Positions 1 through 7,900 of a stretch of 10,703 bases of DNA are shown one piece after another. Source of the DNA: Amoebophrya sp. AT5.2. Taxonomy: Eukaryota > Sar > Dinophyceae > Syndiniales > Amoebophryaceae. Below the pieces are notes generated by a model. It was given only the letters and a program-made list of their open reading frames with translations. It was not told where the DNA came from and did not search any database. The position numbers and the translations under genes are program-made. The first letter of the stretch is position 1. Each line of letters opens with the position of its first letter. The stretch spans positions 1-10,703 of the forward strand of contig RXOD01006317.1 of NCBI GenBank assembly GCA_005223375.1. Reading direction: 5' to 3'.

Positions 1-50
1 TGCATTAATGGACAAGCTCTTAAAGCGTCTCTCTATCTTCAGCGCTGAGT

Positions 51-2678
51 CTAGGCGCTAAACTGTTTGACACCAAGAAGCAGCTTTTCCGCTTCGTTTT
101 TGCTTCTCGGAATAAAACGCACTTGGTGCATCAACTTCAACAAATCCTCGCGGTATGAAGGCGCGCGCCCTTTTTCAACAGCCGTCATGCTATCCGCGTG
201 GCTGATTATGCGCAGACATTGTCTCGCTTCTTCCTTCGATATCGCGAATTGCCGCCGCAATGAGTGCTCGACTTGTTGCGTCTTCAAACAAGGATCGCGC
301 TCACGTCTCCGCTCGTGCCAGGAGTACCGCCGCGGCCCCCGACGCAGCAGACAATAACGAAGCACCCGCGCCAGAGCAGCCTCACTCTCCCCGCAGTGTA
401 TTTGCAGCACGACTACCGGCCGCGCGGCTTTCTTCTTCCTCCTGTTCTGGTGCATGGCTGCAGCTCTGGCTCTGCTACCTGCTCCGCACTGCAGACCAAG
501 CTCCTGCAGCCGACCTCGGAGGATGCTGCTCTTTTCAATCGCGCGCGCGACCAATCTAAGCTTAGGCAGAAGCACTGAGTTCTTCCGGACCTTTTTGCTT
601 TTCGTCATCTTCTTGATCGCAGCACAATTCGCGGGGGCCGCCTCCAAGAGTCTTCCGCTGTCAGCCAAGCTTGTGGCGGCAGTGTCATAGCGTGCCGACA
701 CGCAATCCCAATCCAGCAGGGACACGAAAGCGCTTGCAAAGGCGTTGGCGAAGGAGCGCCCGCAAGTGCGGAGGTTCGATGACGGGCGATTGGATGGCGT
801 CCATCTTCTCAGCTCCATCGTGCACGCCTGGTCCAGGTAGAAACTTCGCGCCACGTCCTCTCTGTTGTCTTCATCGTCGATGTCCTTCATCATGCGCACG
901 CGTGGCGTCTCAAAATTCAGCCTGATGTGGTAGCCGCCTGCATTCGTGTTCATCCCCTCTTCGCCGTGCTTTTCCGCTTCTATGGCCCCCGGCGGAGCAC
1001 AGAACCACGAGTGTTGTTCGTGGCCACCTCGATTGTGGTTTGCGTCTACCAGCAATCCGTCCACGATACTCGCCAGTGCGCGAAACTCCGCCTGCGAGAC
1101 TGTCTTGCTTGCGCCTCCAGTCGAGGCTTCTGCTCCTCCTGGAACACCTGACTGCCCATCGCCGCGATCCTGATCACCATCCGCAAAAATCCGCCTTGCT
1201 GTCCTCTCCTGGTGGAAACGCAGCAGGGGTAGAATGGCGTGCGGCCGCGAGTCGCGCAGTGAAGAAAGTTTTCCCAGGATTGTCTTCAGCGTCGTCTTCA
1301 AATAATCCGGAGGATCCGGCTGATGCGCTGCGTCTTCAATCTGCCCCCGCAGACGCGTTCGCTCGATGTCGATAATCTCCGCTATGTCAAGTACCCACTG
1401 CCGCGTGTCCAGAGAGATTGAAAAAAAGCCTCTACCAGCTCCAGCTCTCGGCGCCCCACAGTCGTTATCAGCATCCGCAGATCGGTCTCGGCTATCTTCA
1501 CCAAGGCTGATTCTTGTTCCGAGATACACGATGGAAGACTCTTGACTGGCATCAGACGTGTGGTCTGGCGTCGCGCGGAGCCGAAACCTGTCGGAAAGCT
1601 GCGGCCAGACGAAATCGTAAAAGTAGTCATCACCAGCGTGGAGAATGTCGTCAACGTGGAGCATACTGAAGCCGCGTAATACTTCTGGCGATGACGGGGC
1701 GTAATAAAGAAACAAGCAAGGGTCGAAAGCGCTCTCCCTGAAGCCCATCGTCTGCACCAAATGACCCCTCAGGCTCGCATGAAACCTTGCGGGCCCGTCG
1801 CGGATTCCATTCACTGGCTTGCGGAGGCGAAAAAGATACGGGAATCTTCTACTTCTCTGCGCCAAGTGCCAGTGGCGTTTCCTGACAGAACACGGCTGCT
1901 GGGGTGCAGTCGCGGGTGAAGAAACGGGCACGGTAGGCGTTTCTGTTTTCGCCCACGGCACCAGTGGCCGCCAGGAGCAGGCCTCGCCGGTGACAGGTTT
2001 CGGCTTCCTAGCTTCAGCAAGCCCCACTCCAGAACGCATATCCTTGAGAGCGAACGGCTGCAACTCACGCGGAATTTCTGCGTAGATCCGCGTTGAGTTG
2101 GAAAGCCGGTCCGCCTGCAGGAACGCGGTCCGCACGTCCGAACATTTCGGCGCCCACTGCCTGGTTGCGCACAGACTCAGGACCAGGCGTTGCGTCACGG
2201 GTTGCGCGGTCGGGGCTGCGGTACTAGGTGGCGTATGATCCTTCGTTGTTCCTCCATGATTTCTCTCCTGTTCCAGACCGCCGGGAGAAACAAGATGACC
2301 AAGAAAGCGCTGATCGGTCTTACCGTTTACCATGAACCGCGCGCGCGCGCGACCATCTCGCTTCAGCGTGCGCAGACAGAAGGACTGCAGGATGTTCGCC
2401 TTCGCACAGGAGCTCGTGGAGGCGTCAGCCCTCCGCACGATCTCAACTGCCTGGGTGTCTTTGAGGGCCTGGTATTCGACACGGAACGCTTCCGCGAATT
2501 CGGGCTGCAGTTGGAGGCGGTCTATCTCGTGCCGAGTGAGGCCGCCTTGTGTTGCCGCGGAAAAGTTCATTTTCGACGAAGGTAAACTGGTGCCGAGAAG
2601 TGACGAAGGCTTTCGCGCGAGCTCCTGGTAGAACCAGCAGCGTCGGGCGCCGCGTGCCCACATTCCAGAGGGCCGCAT
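51..2678 (-). CDS. Ty1/copia-type retrotransposon reverse transcriptase / RNase H fragment
   Basis: An 875-codon ATG-to-TAG frame carrying the reverse transcriptase of a copia-class (Pseudoviridae-type) LTR element, the enzyme that copies element RNA into DNA. Seen in order: an EYQAL segment (68-72); DGRARARF (108-115), matching the usual DGRAKAR stretch; APTAQPVTQRLVLSL (155-169); catalytic motif A SDVRTAFLQAD (180-190, Asp181); LRKPVNGIRDGPARFH (285-300); GFRESAFDPCLF (312-323); the HVDD box (341-344) with both Asp; YLGTRISL (385-392); and LGKLSSLRDSRP (468-479), the connection region before RNase H. All three catalytic Asp are present. Residues about 205-280 are longer and more Pro/Arg-rich than normal between motif A and the LRKP block, which suggests an insertion or decay. 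Beyond about residue 500 the RNase H match is poor; WDCVSARYD (657-665) and the C-terminal HADSMT (827-832) are only faint echoes. Family membership is secure; activity is doubtful. Confidence 0.82.
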   Translation of the reverse strand: MRPSGMWARGARRCWFYQELARKPSSLLGTSLPSSKMNFSAATQGGLTRHEIDRLQLQPEFAEAFRVEYQALKDTQAVEIVRRADASTSSCAKANILQSFCLRTLKRDGRARARFMVNGKTDQRFLGHLVSPGGLEQERNHGGTTKDHTPPSTAAPTAQPVTQRLVLSLCATRQWAPKCSDVRTAFLQADRLSNSTRIYAEIPRELQPFALKDMRSGVGLAEARKPKPVTGEACSWRPLVPWAKTETPTVPVSSPATAPQQPCSVRKRHWHLAQRSRRFPYLFRLRKPVNGIRDGPARFHASLRGHLVQTMGFRESAFDPCLFLYYAPSSPEVLRGFSMLHVDDILHAGDDYFYDFVWPQLSDRFRLRATPDHTSDASQESSIVYLGTRISLGEDSRDRSADADNDCGAPRAGAGRGFFSISLDTRQWVLDIAEIIDIERTRLRGQIEDAAHQPDPPDYLKTTLKTILGKLSSLRDSRPHAILPLLRFHQERTARRIFADGDQDRGDGQSGVPGGAEASTGGASKTVSQAEFRALASIVDGLLVDANHNRGGHEQHSWFCAPPGAIEAEKHGEEGMNTNAGGYHIRLNFETPRVRMMKDIDDEDNREDVARSFYLDQACTMELRRWTPSNRPSSNLRTCGRSFANAFASAFVSLLDWDCVSARYDTAATSLADSGRLLEAAPANCAAIKKMTKSKKVRKNSVLLPKLRLVARAIEKSSILRGRLQELGLQCGAGSRARAAAMHQNRRKKKAARPVVVLQIHCGESEAALARVLRYCLLRRGPRRYSWHERRRERDPCLKTQQVEHSLRRQFAISKEEARQCLRIISHADSMTAVEKGRAPSYREDLLKLMHQVRFIPRSKNEAEKLLLGVKQFSA
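51..2678 (-). mobile_element. Truncated copia LTR-retrotransposon remnant
   Basis: A complete copia element carries LTR-gag-protease-integrase-RT-RNase H-LTR. Only the RT/RNase H part is visible. The 409 bases before it (on the minus strand) have no integrase zinc-finger or DDE-like frame, and the next region is an unrelated gene. No LTR, polypurine tract or target-site duplication was found at either side; the left end could lie beyond base 1. The limits given are those of the reading frame, not true element ends. It is probably a 5'-truncated copy. Confidence 0.65.
2338..2351. repeat. (CG)7 dinucleotide run
   Basis: Seven CG units in a row inside the N-terminal part of the RT reading frame, encoding alternating Arg/Ala in the DGRARARF block. 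Such runs are prone to slippage, so this is a place to suspect a length variant or an assembly error. Confidence 0.85.
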
Positions 2679-2783
2679 CCTCGTTCTTCAACATTCGTAC
2701 AAAATTGAGTTTCATAACTGTTCCAGTCAAGTCAGCACAAGATGTTCTACTCGCTCGTCGAGACACGCTCATCGACGTGCACG

Positions 2784-2801
2784 TGTCACAGTGACAGTCA
2801 C
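2784..2801. repeat. TGTCAC-A-GTGACA palindrome and adjoining CAGTCAC
   Basis: TGTCAC (2784-2789) and GTGACA (2791-2796) are exact inverted repeats around one base, and GTGAC/GTCAC (2791-2801) form a second overlapping palindrome. The block GTCACAGT-GA-CAGTCAC (2785-2801) recurs without the two central bases at 4914-4928. Each copy lies 60-110 bases before the ATG of a minus-strand frame. It could be a binding site for a dimeric factor, or a direct repeat flanking the gene between the two copies. Confidence 0.6.
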
Positions 2802-3045
2802 TCCGTTGCTACTTAGAAGTTAGCTAGCGACGTGAAGTAGCACTAGCACAAGTCCCTCTTACAACTACAGTAAGTGTCACTTCTCACCCACGATAGCGCT
2901 AGGCCAGGTGGAGAACGCCTGCTCTACTGCGTCTGTCTGCTCGTCGTGAGCAAGCTTGTGCTCTTGCAGTTCATCAGGTCGTACGACTCCTGATTCTTGT
3001 ATGTCTCTTGCTAATACTTGCTTTCTTTGTCACAACTTTGTGCGA

Positions 3046-3076
3046 GTTGTGGACGAGGGCTCGTCAAATTCACAAC
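3046..3076. repeat. Short imperfect hairpin just downstream of the IQ-motif gene
   Basis: GTTGTG-GACGAG (3046-3057) pairs with CTCGTC (3060-3065) and, after five unpaired bases, CACAAC (3071-3076). CACAAC at 3031-3036 could compete for the same GTTGTG. It sits within 45 bases after the stop codon of the minus-strand gene, so it could be a 3'-UTR structure. Function is unknown. Confidence 0.5.
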
Positions 3077-3087
3077 GGTCAACATCT

Positions 3088-4851
3088 TCACGCTTTTCTC
3101 TTCTTGGAAGAAGAAAGGCGTGTTTTCAATCTTGATATTTCGCTTTCTAAATTCTCAATGCGACGCACTTTCTTTTCCTGTTCACGCCCTCGCTGCGGTT
3201 CCGAGGTCGAAGCAGGGTCGTCGTGGTCCTCTGTTTGAGAGTCGTCCACCTTCATCTTCTGCCCAGGCTCATAACCAGGAGGAAGGACCGACTGCGAAAG
3301 CGGCGGCACCGGCGCTGGTGCCCGCAACCGCAACTTCTTGTTCTCGGAAGGTGGAGATGAAGTAGTTGTAGTTTTTCGTTTCCTGTCCTTGCGCGCCTTT
3401 TCGGCGCCGGAGAAGGTACTGGATGAGATCATCGGGGTATCTTCGACACCCATGATCTCGTCCAGTATTTTCTCCGGCGACACCCGCGGCGCGGCACCGG
3501 ACGCTCCTAGCCCAACCGCAGCTTCAGCCGGGGCCACTTTTTTCTTCTTCGGTATGATCTGTGTCTGTTGTGGCGGTACTGTTGGTTTCTGCTGTCGTCC
3601 TCTTTTCTCATTTTCTTTCACTTTCTCATCTCGCCCCTCTACTCCTCTGGGCTCGGCTCGCTTCCACAGCCGCCCGCGACCGATTGTTCGGCGGCTCCGG
3701 CTTCCTTCACGGAGTTCCGGGTAGTACAATTTCACTACGTTTTCGTCGTGCACGTATTCCGAAAGTTTTCGCGCTTTCCCTGCTTTCCTTCTCGGGTCTC
3801 TCTCTTGCTTGAGCTTGTTCCTGTCTTCCTCCACTTGTTCGTGGTCGTGCCGCCGTGCCACCATCGAGACGCAAATTTTCAGCGCATCCGGGATCAGCGG
3901 GCTCTTGAACCGTTGCTCCGTGCTTCCGTGCGCTCCCGTGAGGTGCAGCTGCTGCAGGGCGGAGACTTTCCGCCGGTGCGATTCCGCGTCCAGTACCTCC
4001 CCTCCCGCGCCCACCCCCAGGCTCAGCCGCCCGACGTCGTCCAGGTCCTCGACGAGCCAGTTGAAGTAATTTTCCGACAAGTAGGGCTCGTGGAACAGCT
4101 CCACCGCGGCGTTGCGGAGAATCTGCAGCTCGTTGCGCGCCAATTTCTCGTCCCGGAAGAGCCGCAGCTGGTCCACCGCGTCTTCGGACTCGCTTGTTTG
4201 CTCGTTCTGCTCGCGGATCGCCGCGCGGAATTGCCGGAAGAGGTACACGCGAAACGCCAGCTGCACCACGCGCGCCGCGGCGGTGCGGACCGCCTTCGAA
4301 GGCCGCTCGCGACCGTTGATGCTGTTGGGGAAGCGCCCGGGGGTGGGGTAATGAAGTTGATGTCGTTGTGTGCTAGCCGGGACGAGGGGGGGGCGGTCGT
4401 AGTCGCTCTTGATGATAACGTCGTGGTCGCCGTCGTACGGTTTGGGCGCCCGCTTCGTTCCACTTGCGGCGGCAGCACTGAGCCTCCCGGGGAAGGTTAT
4501 CTCCGTTTGTCTTTCTTGTTCGCTGGCGGACACGTCGCTGCTTTCATCCGAAGCACTTTCTTCTTCCGCATGAAGCGCGCGCGAAGCGCCAACCGGTGGC
4601 ACCGCCGTCGGTCGCTGGTCGTCGATGCTGGTGCTCGCAGGCTGATCACGTCCACTGAAGACCCGGCTCTTCGCGTCCGCCCGCTCCCGTTCTTTAACCA
4701 AAAGGTTGCTAGTCGCGGTAAAGCTGCTCAGGCGGTCGGTGCTCCGCGTTCCCGGAGCGTTTGCGACGTGCTTCTTGGAAGCCCCAGTGTGTTGGTTCGC
4801 ATCGCGACGTCCCGCGGTGCGGCCAAGAAGGGGGTCAGGAAAAAGCCCCAT
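3088..4851 (-). CDS. Hypothetical basic protein with an IQ-like motif, nuclear localisation signals and a C-terminal coiled coil
   Basis: A 587-codon frame from ATG at 4851 with no recognised full-length family. Residues 1-160 are polar and disordered, with an acidic Ser-rich patch (95-113). The segment ARVVQLAFRVYLFRQF (193-208) fits the core of the calmodulin/EF-hand-binding IQ motif ([IVL]Q-x3-R-x4-[RK]: V196, Q197, R201, R206) in an amphipathic helix. Residues about 222-275 look helical and folded (the ELFHEPYLSENYFNWLVEDL stretch). Residues 338-420 are highly charged. PKKKKV (434-439) resembles a classical nuclear import signal, with further basic clusters at 488-492, 505-510 and 583-586. 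A Leu-heptad segment (563-579) suggests a short C-terminal coiled coil. Residues 458-483 lie in the inverted repeat described separately. The long frame on the other strand is taken to be its antisense shadow. A nuclear, calcium/calmodulin-responsive scaffold is an inference only. Confidence 0.68.
   Translation of the reverse strand: MGLFPDPLLGRTAGRRDANQHTGASKKHVANAPGTRSTDRLSSFTATSNLLVKERERADAKSRVFSGRDQPASTSIDDQRPTAVPPVGASRALHAEEESASDESSDVSASEQERQTEITFPGRLSAAAASGTKRAPKPYDGDHDVIIKSDYDRPPLVPASTQRHQLHYPTPGRFPNSINGRERPSKAVRTAAARVVQLAFRVYLFRQFRAAIREQNEQTSESEDAVDQLRLFRDEKLARNELQILRNAAVELFHEPYLSENYFNWLVEDLDDVGRLSLGVGAGGEVLDAESHRRKVSALQQLHLTGAHGSTEQRFKSPLIPDALKICVSMVARRHDHEQVEEDRNKLKQERDPRRKAGKARKLSEYVHDENVVKLYYPELREGSRSRRTIGRGRLWKRAEPRGVEGRDEKVKENEKRGRQQKPTVPPQQTQIIPKKKKVAPAEAAVGLGASGAAPRVSPEKILDEIMGVEDTPMISSSTFSGAEKARKDRKRKTTTTSSPPSENKKLRLRAPAPVPPLSQSVLPPGYEPGQKMKVDDSQTEDHDDPASTSEPQRGREQEKKVRRIENLESEISRLKTRLSSSKKRKA
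3405..3479. repeat. 34-bp near-perfect inverted repeat (hairpin, 7-base loop) inside a coding region
   Basis: Arm 3405-3438 is opposite 3446-3479 with loop 3439-3445. Read as plus-strand RNA, 32 of 34 positions pair (29 Watson-Crick plus G-U at 3415/3469, 3416/3468 and 3424/3460). The mismatches are 3433/3451 (C-C) and 3436/3448 (G-A). Read as minus-strand RNA, the sense of the host gene, the three wobbles become A-C mismatches. The left arm read on the plus strand gives PEKVLDEIIGV and the right arm read on the minus strand gives PEKILDEIMGV, so the two strands encode nearly the same peptide. No second copy was seen in the window. Confidence 0.93.
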
Positions 4852-4910
4852 GCGGTAGAGATCCTGAGGAAGACAGCAGACATCGAACGATGTTCATTCG
4901 CGGGCCACGA

Positions 4911-4928
4911 TCAGTCACAGTCAGTCAC
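4911..4928. repeat. TCAGTCAC direct repeat, 10-base period, upstream of the IQ-motif gene
   Basis: Two copies of TCAGTCAC (4911-4918 and 4921-4928) separated by AG lie in the 101-base gap between the stop of the 1230-residue gene and the ATG of the next, 60-77 bases before that ATG. They match the block at 2785-2801 apart from a two-base insertion there. The gap must hold both a 3' end and a 5' leader, so this is a candidate regulatory element; that role is inferred only from position. Confidence 0.5.
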
Positions 4929-4952
4929 GTAGACGTATCTTTAGCTACTTTC

Positions 4953-7900
4953 TTAATCATTAGCGAAAATGAGATTCAGAATAAAGTCTATGCGCTTGGA
5001 CGACAAAACAGATACAGAAAGTGCCGTAAGAAAGTATACTTCCAGCGAGAATTGCTTGGAATGTCGAGTTGTCAGTGAGGCGAGCACCGTTTGGTTTCGT
5101 TCCAAAAACCTTGCTCCCGCCATCAGCGCCTCGTCGTGATTCTTTCCGATTTCCGCGCTCAAAATATCGTCGCAAATGTCTCCGAGCATCTGATCCTCGA
5201 CACTCTTCGGCCGGCGAGTTTGCCCCCCCCGCGTCGCATCCTGTTCTTCCGCCACTGTCCCCTCGAGAGTTTGTGTTTTCGTGCGATTTTCCTCCAAGAA
5301 ACCCGCCATCTTCACTAGGTCTCCGTGCTGCTCCGCCACTTTCTTCACCAGAAATGCGCTCTTCTCGCGTTCCCTCTCCAATTCCACTCGCAGGGCGGCC
5401 AGTCGCGCCTCGGAGGTTTCCGCCTTTTCGCTCGCTTCGTAGTGCACCGTTCGCAGTTCGTGGCTCATGGCGGTAAGCGCCTGGTGCAGCGCCGCCCCTC
5501 CCGTGTATGGAAAGTACTTCTTCTCCTTCATGTTGATCTTTTCCGTTTCTACTGCACCCAACTGCGCAAGGGAAGTCAGCGGGCGCTCGAGCGGGTCGGC
5601 CGAGGAGTTCGCCTGCTTCCAGAAGAAGGGAAAGTCCTCGTCGTGGCCCACCTGGACCTCCTTCGAACGGTTCAGCGTCTCCAGGAGCCACTCGGTGTGC
5701 GTGTGGAAGGCGGCGCCCGCAGGCAGGATGTTCACCTTCCCGGTCTCGTTCTGCTTGGAGAGGGTGAGCCTCACAAGATTGAGCGGGCGCCGGCGGGACT
5801 CCCACACAAAAGCCGCTGAGTGCGGAGGGTCTCCTCGGGCAGGTGGGCCTCGACGATCGCGGCGCGCGGCCGGAAAAGTACTTGTATTTCCGGCCATACT
5901 GCTACTTTTACCCGCTGCTGAAGATGATGACCGGTCTGCGCGAGCCTCCGTGAAGATGCCGACTCCCGAGGAACGGCGGCGACGGGATGAAGAATCCCCG
6001 CCGACAAGAACGCCGCCGGCTTGCTTAATCTGATCCTCGTCGAACGTGGTGAACCCGTCCTCAAACGCACCATCTGCAGCATTCTTCTTCCCCGACACAA
6101 CCTGCCGCAGGAGCCGTTGATTCCCGCCCCTTATTTTACCGGCTGCTTTTTTCCCTTTCCGCTTGCTGGCTTGCCGTTCCGCGGCGGGCGAGGAGGACGT
6201 TCTGCCGCCGGGACTCGATCGGTTCGATCCAGTTTTTGTCTTCTTCTTGCTGCCAGTGCCACCTGTAGCTCTTTGCGGCTCTAGTACGAGCGGCGGTACA
6301 TGCACCGCTCCTGCGGCGATTAGCTGGCGCCCCATCTCGGGGCCGACAGGCAGAATGTCCACCCCCGACTCGGCGATTTCAGGCCGCACCATCGGGCTCG
6401 AACTCGGTCTGTTGGACCTCGGATCCGGCGGACCGCTCCTAACTGTAGTTGCACTTGTTCTCGGCGGCTGCGAAAACTGCAGCTGCTGCTGCTGGCTACC
6501 AGATCTAGAAGTTGTGTCGCGATTCCCTCCTGGTGCGGGGGAGGGAGGTTTGCACACGACGAGTACGATCTGGTCCTTCAACTGTGTCACCACGGTGTTG
6601 TTGTCCCGTAGGTATTGCTGGATTGCGGCCTGCTGTTCAGGCGACAAAACGTCTGCAGATTCCGTCTGCTTCTCCTCCACCGGTTTAGTCGTGGTTTCGT
6701 TTCTTTCCGCCTTGCCCTCAGTTTCAGCAGCGCGCGGCTTCTCGGCATCGGCTGCTCGCTGCTGTTCTCGACGTTCGACCTGCTTGTCTTTCGAAGGCGT
6801 ACTTTTTACGGAGGGGGGCGAGAGGTAGTTCATCCTGCTCTTGTTCTGCCCACGCAGCTCCTGCTCACGACCAGGCTGGAGTTCCGAAGAGGACGAATCC
6901 GCATCCACGTACGGCACGGGCTCCGCCCGTCCCAGATCCGAAAAGGCGGTCAGCACTTCAGCTGCAGCAACAGATGAAGCGGTTCCGGTCTTCCGCACTA
7001 GAGTTGCGTCTGCATTTTTCGCTGCTTGTGGCATTCCCGTGGTACCGCCTTGCTGCCGGGAGAACTCCGCGACTTCGCGCCGTTGTTCACTTCGCGCGTT
7101 GGCACTTGCTTGGCCGCGTTCGTGCATGAGTTCCCAATGCCCGGCATCGTCGTGCGTGACCGTCGTGGGCTGCGAGCGCTCGTTGCGCTCAAATAAGGGC
7201 AACGACGTCGCTGCGTCGAGGCCAGTAGTCACGATGTTGTCGCTGCTCGGCCGGTCCTCACCATCTATTTCATCCGGCGAGGTAGTCGCTCCTTTCGGCT
7301 CGAAGCCAGGGGGAGAGTTCGGTTTCTGCGCATACTGGTTCTTGTCCCGCTCCATGATGAGTTCCCAGTGACCAGGGTGGTCGTGGCTGACGGTTGTCGG
7401 CCCTCTGGTGACGCGACCTCTCGGGGGCATGCTTTTGTCGCCGGAGACGCTGGTGTCGGGGAGGCCCAGAATATCGTCTACAGGGGGGATATCGTCGTCC
7501 TCGTCGTCGTGGAGCTCTCTAGTATTCGACGAGGCGCCGCCACCGCCCCCCTCGGGCGAGGACGAGGAGGAAAACGCCGTCAACGAGCTACCATCTTTTA
7601 TTTGCGGACTGTCTCCGCCACGACGTGGGTCGTTCGTTCCCACGAACCCCGCTGAACGTTTTGGCGCAGCTATGATCAGCGATGGAGCATCCAAGTCATG
7701 TACAACCTCGCTCCCCAACCGCGGTGTTTCATCCTCTCCGCCGGAATCTTTCGTCACCACTTCTGACGTGATTTTGCTTGCTGCACGCGACATGTCACGC
7801 ACTACGATGACCGGCACAGACGGCGCGAGAGCGTCCTCCTCCTCGAGAATTTCCTGCATGTGCGCTTGCTCTTCTTCAGGTATGTCCACCTCCAGAAACG

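Larger units (their letters stand above)
2679..3087. other. Spacer between the IQ-motif gene and the copia fragment
   Basis: A 409-base stretch holding the 3' flank of the 587-residue gene and the 5' side of the retroelement frame. No credible coding frame was seen; short frames here are not supported by composition or motifs. It contains a cluster of GTCAC/GTGAC palindromes (2784-2801), a small hairpin (GAGCA 2948-2952 with TGCTC 2959-2963) and an imperfect stem (3046-3076). The 3' UTR of the upstream gene must lie here, but no clear polyadenylation signal was recognised. Confidence 0.6.

Noticed and set aside
1..50. LTR or polypurine tract after the RT stop codon
   Set aside because: Only 50 bases are available; no purine run or TG...CA boundary is visible.
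2443..2772. 109-codon minus-strand frame overlapping the start of the RT frame
   Set aside because: Considered as a frameshifted N-terminal extension of the retroelement, but no integrase or protease motif is visible.
3568..4932. 454-codon open frame on the plus strand opposite the 587-residue gene
   Set aside because: Its hydrophobic and Arg-rich stretches mirror the opposite gene, it has no recognisable motif, and the minus frame has the IQ motif, nuclear signal, coiled coil and third-position divergence in the hairpin arms.
4994..5045. Possible 52-base GTATAC...ATAG intron at the 3' end of the 1230-residue gene
   Set aside because: Splicing would only swap the last ~28 residues for a very short tail before a stop; no branch site or comparative evidence, so the unspliced reading is kept.
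6163..6828. 221-codon plus-strand frame
   Set aside because: Antisense of the 1230-residue gene; Cys/Ser/Leu-rich shadow composition and no domain.
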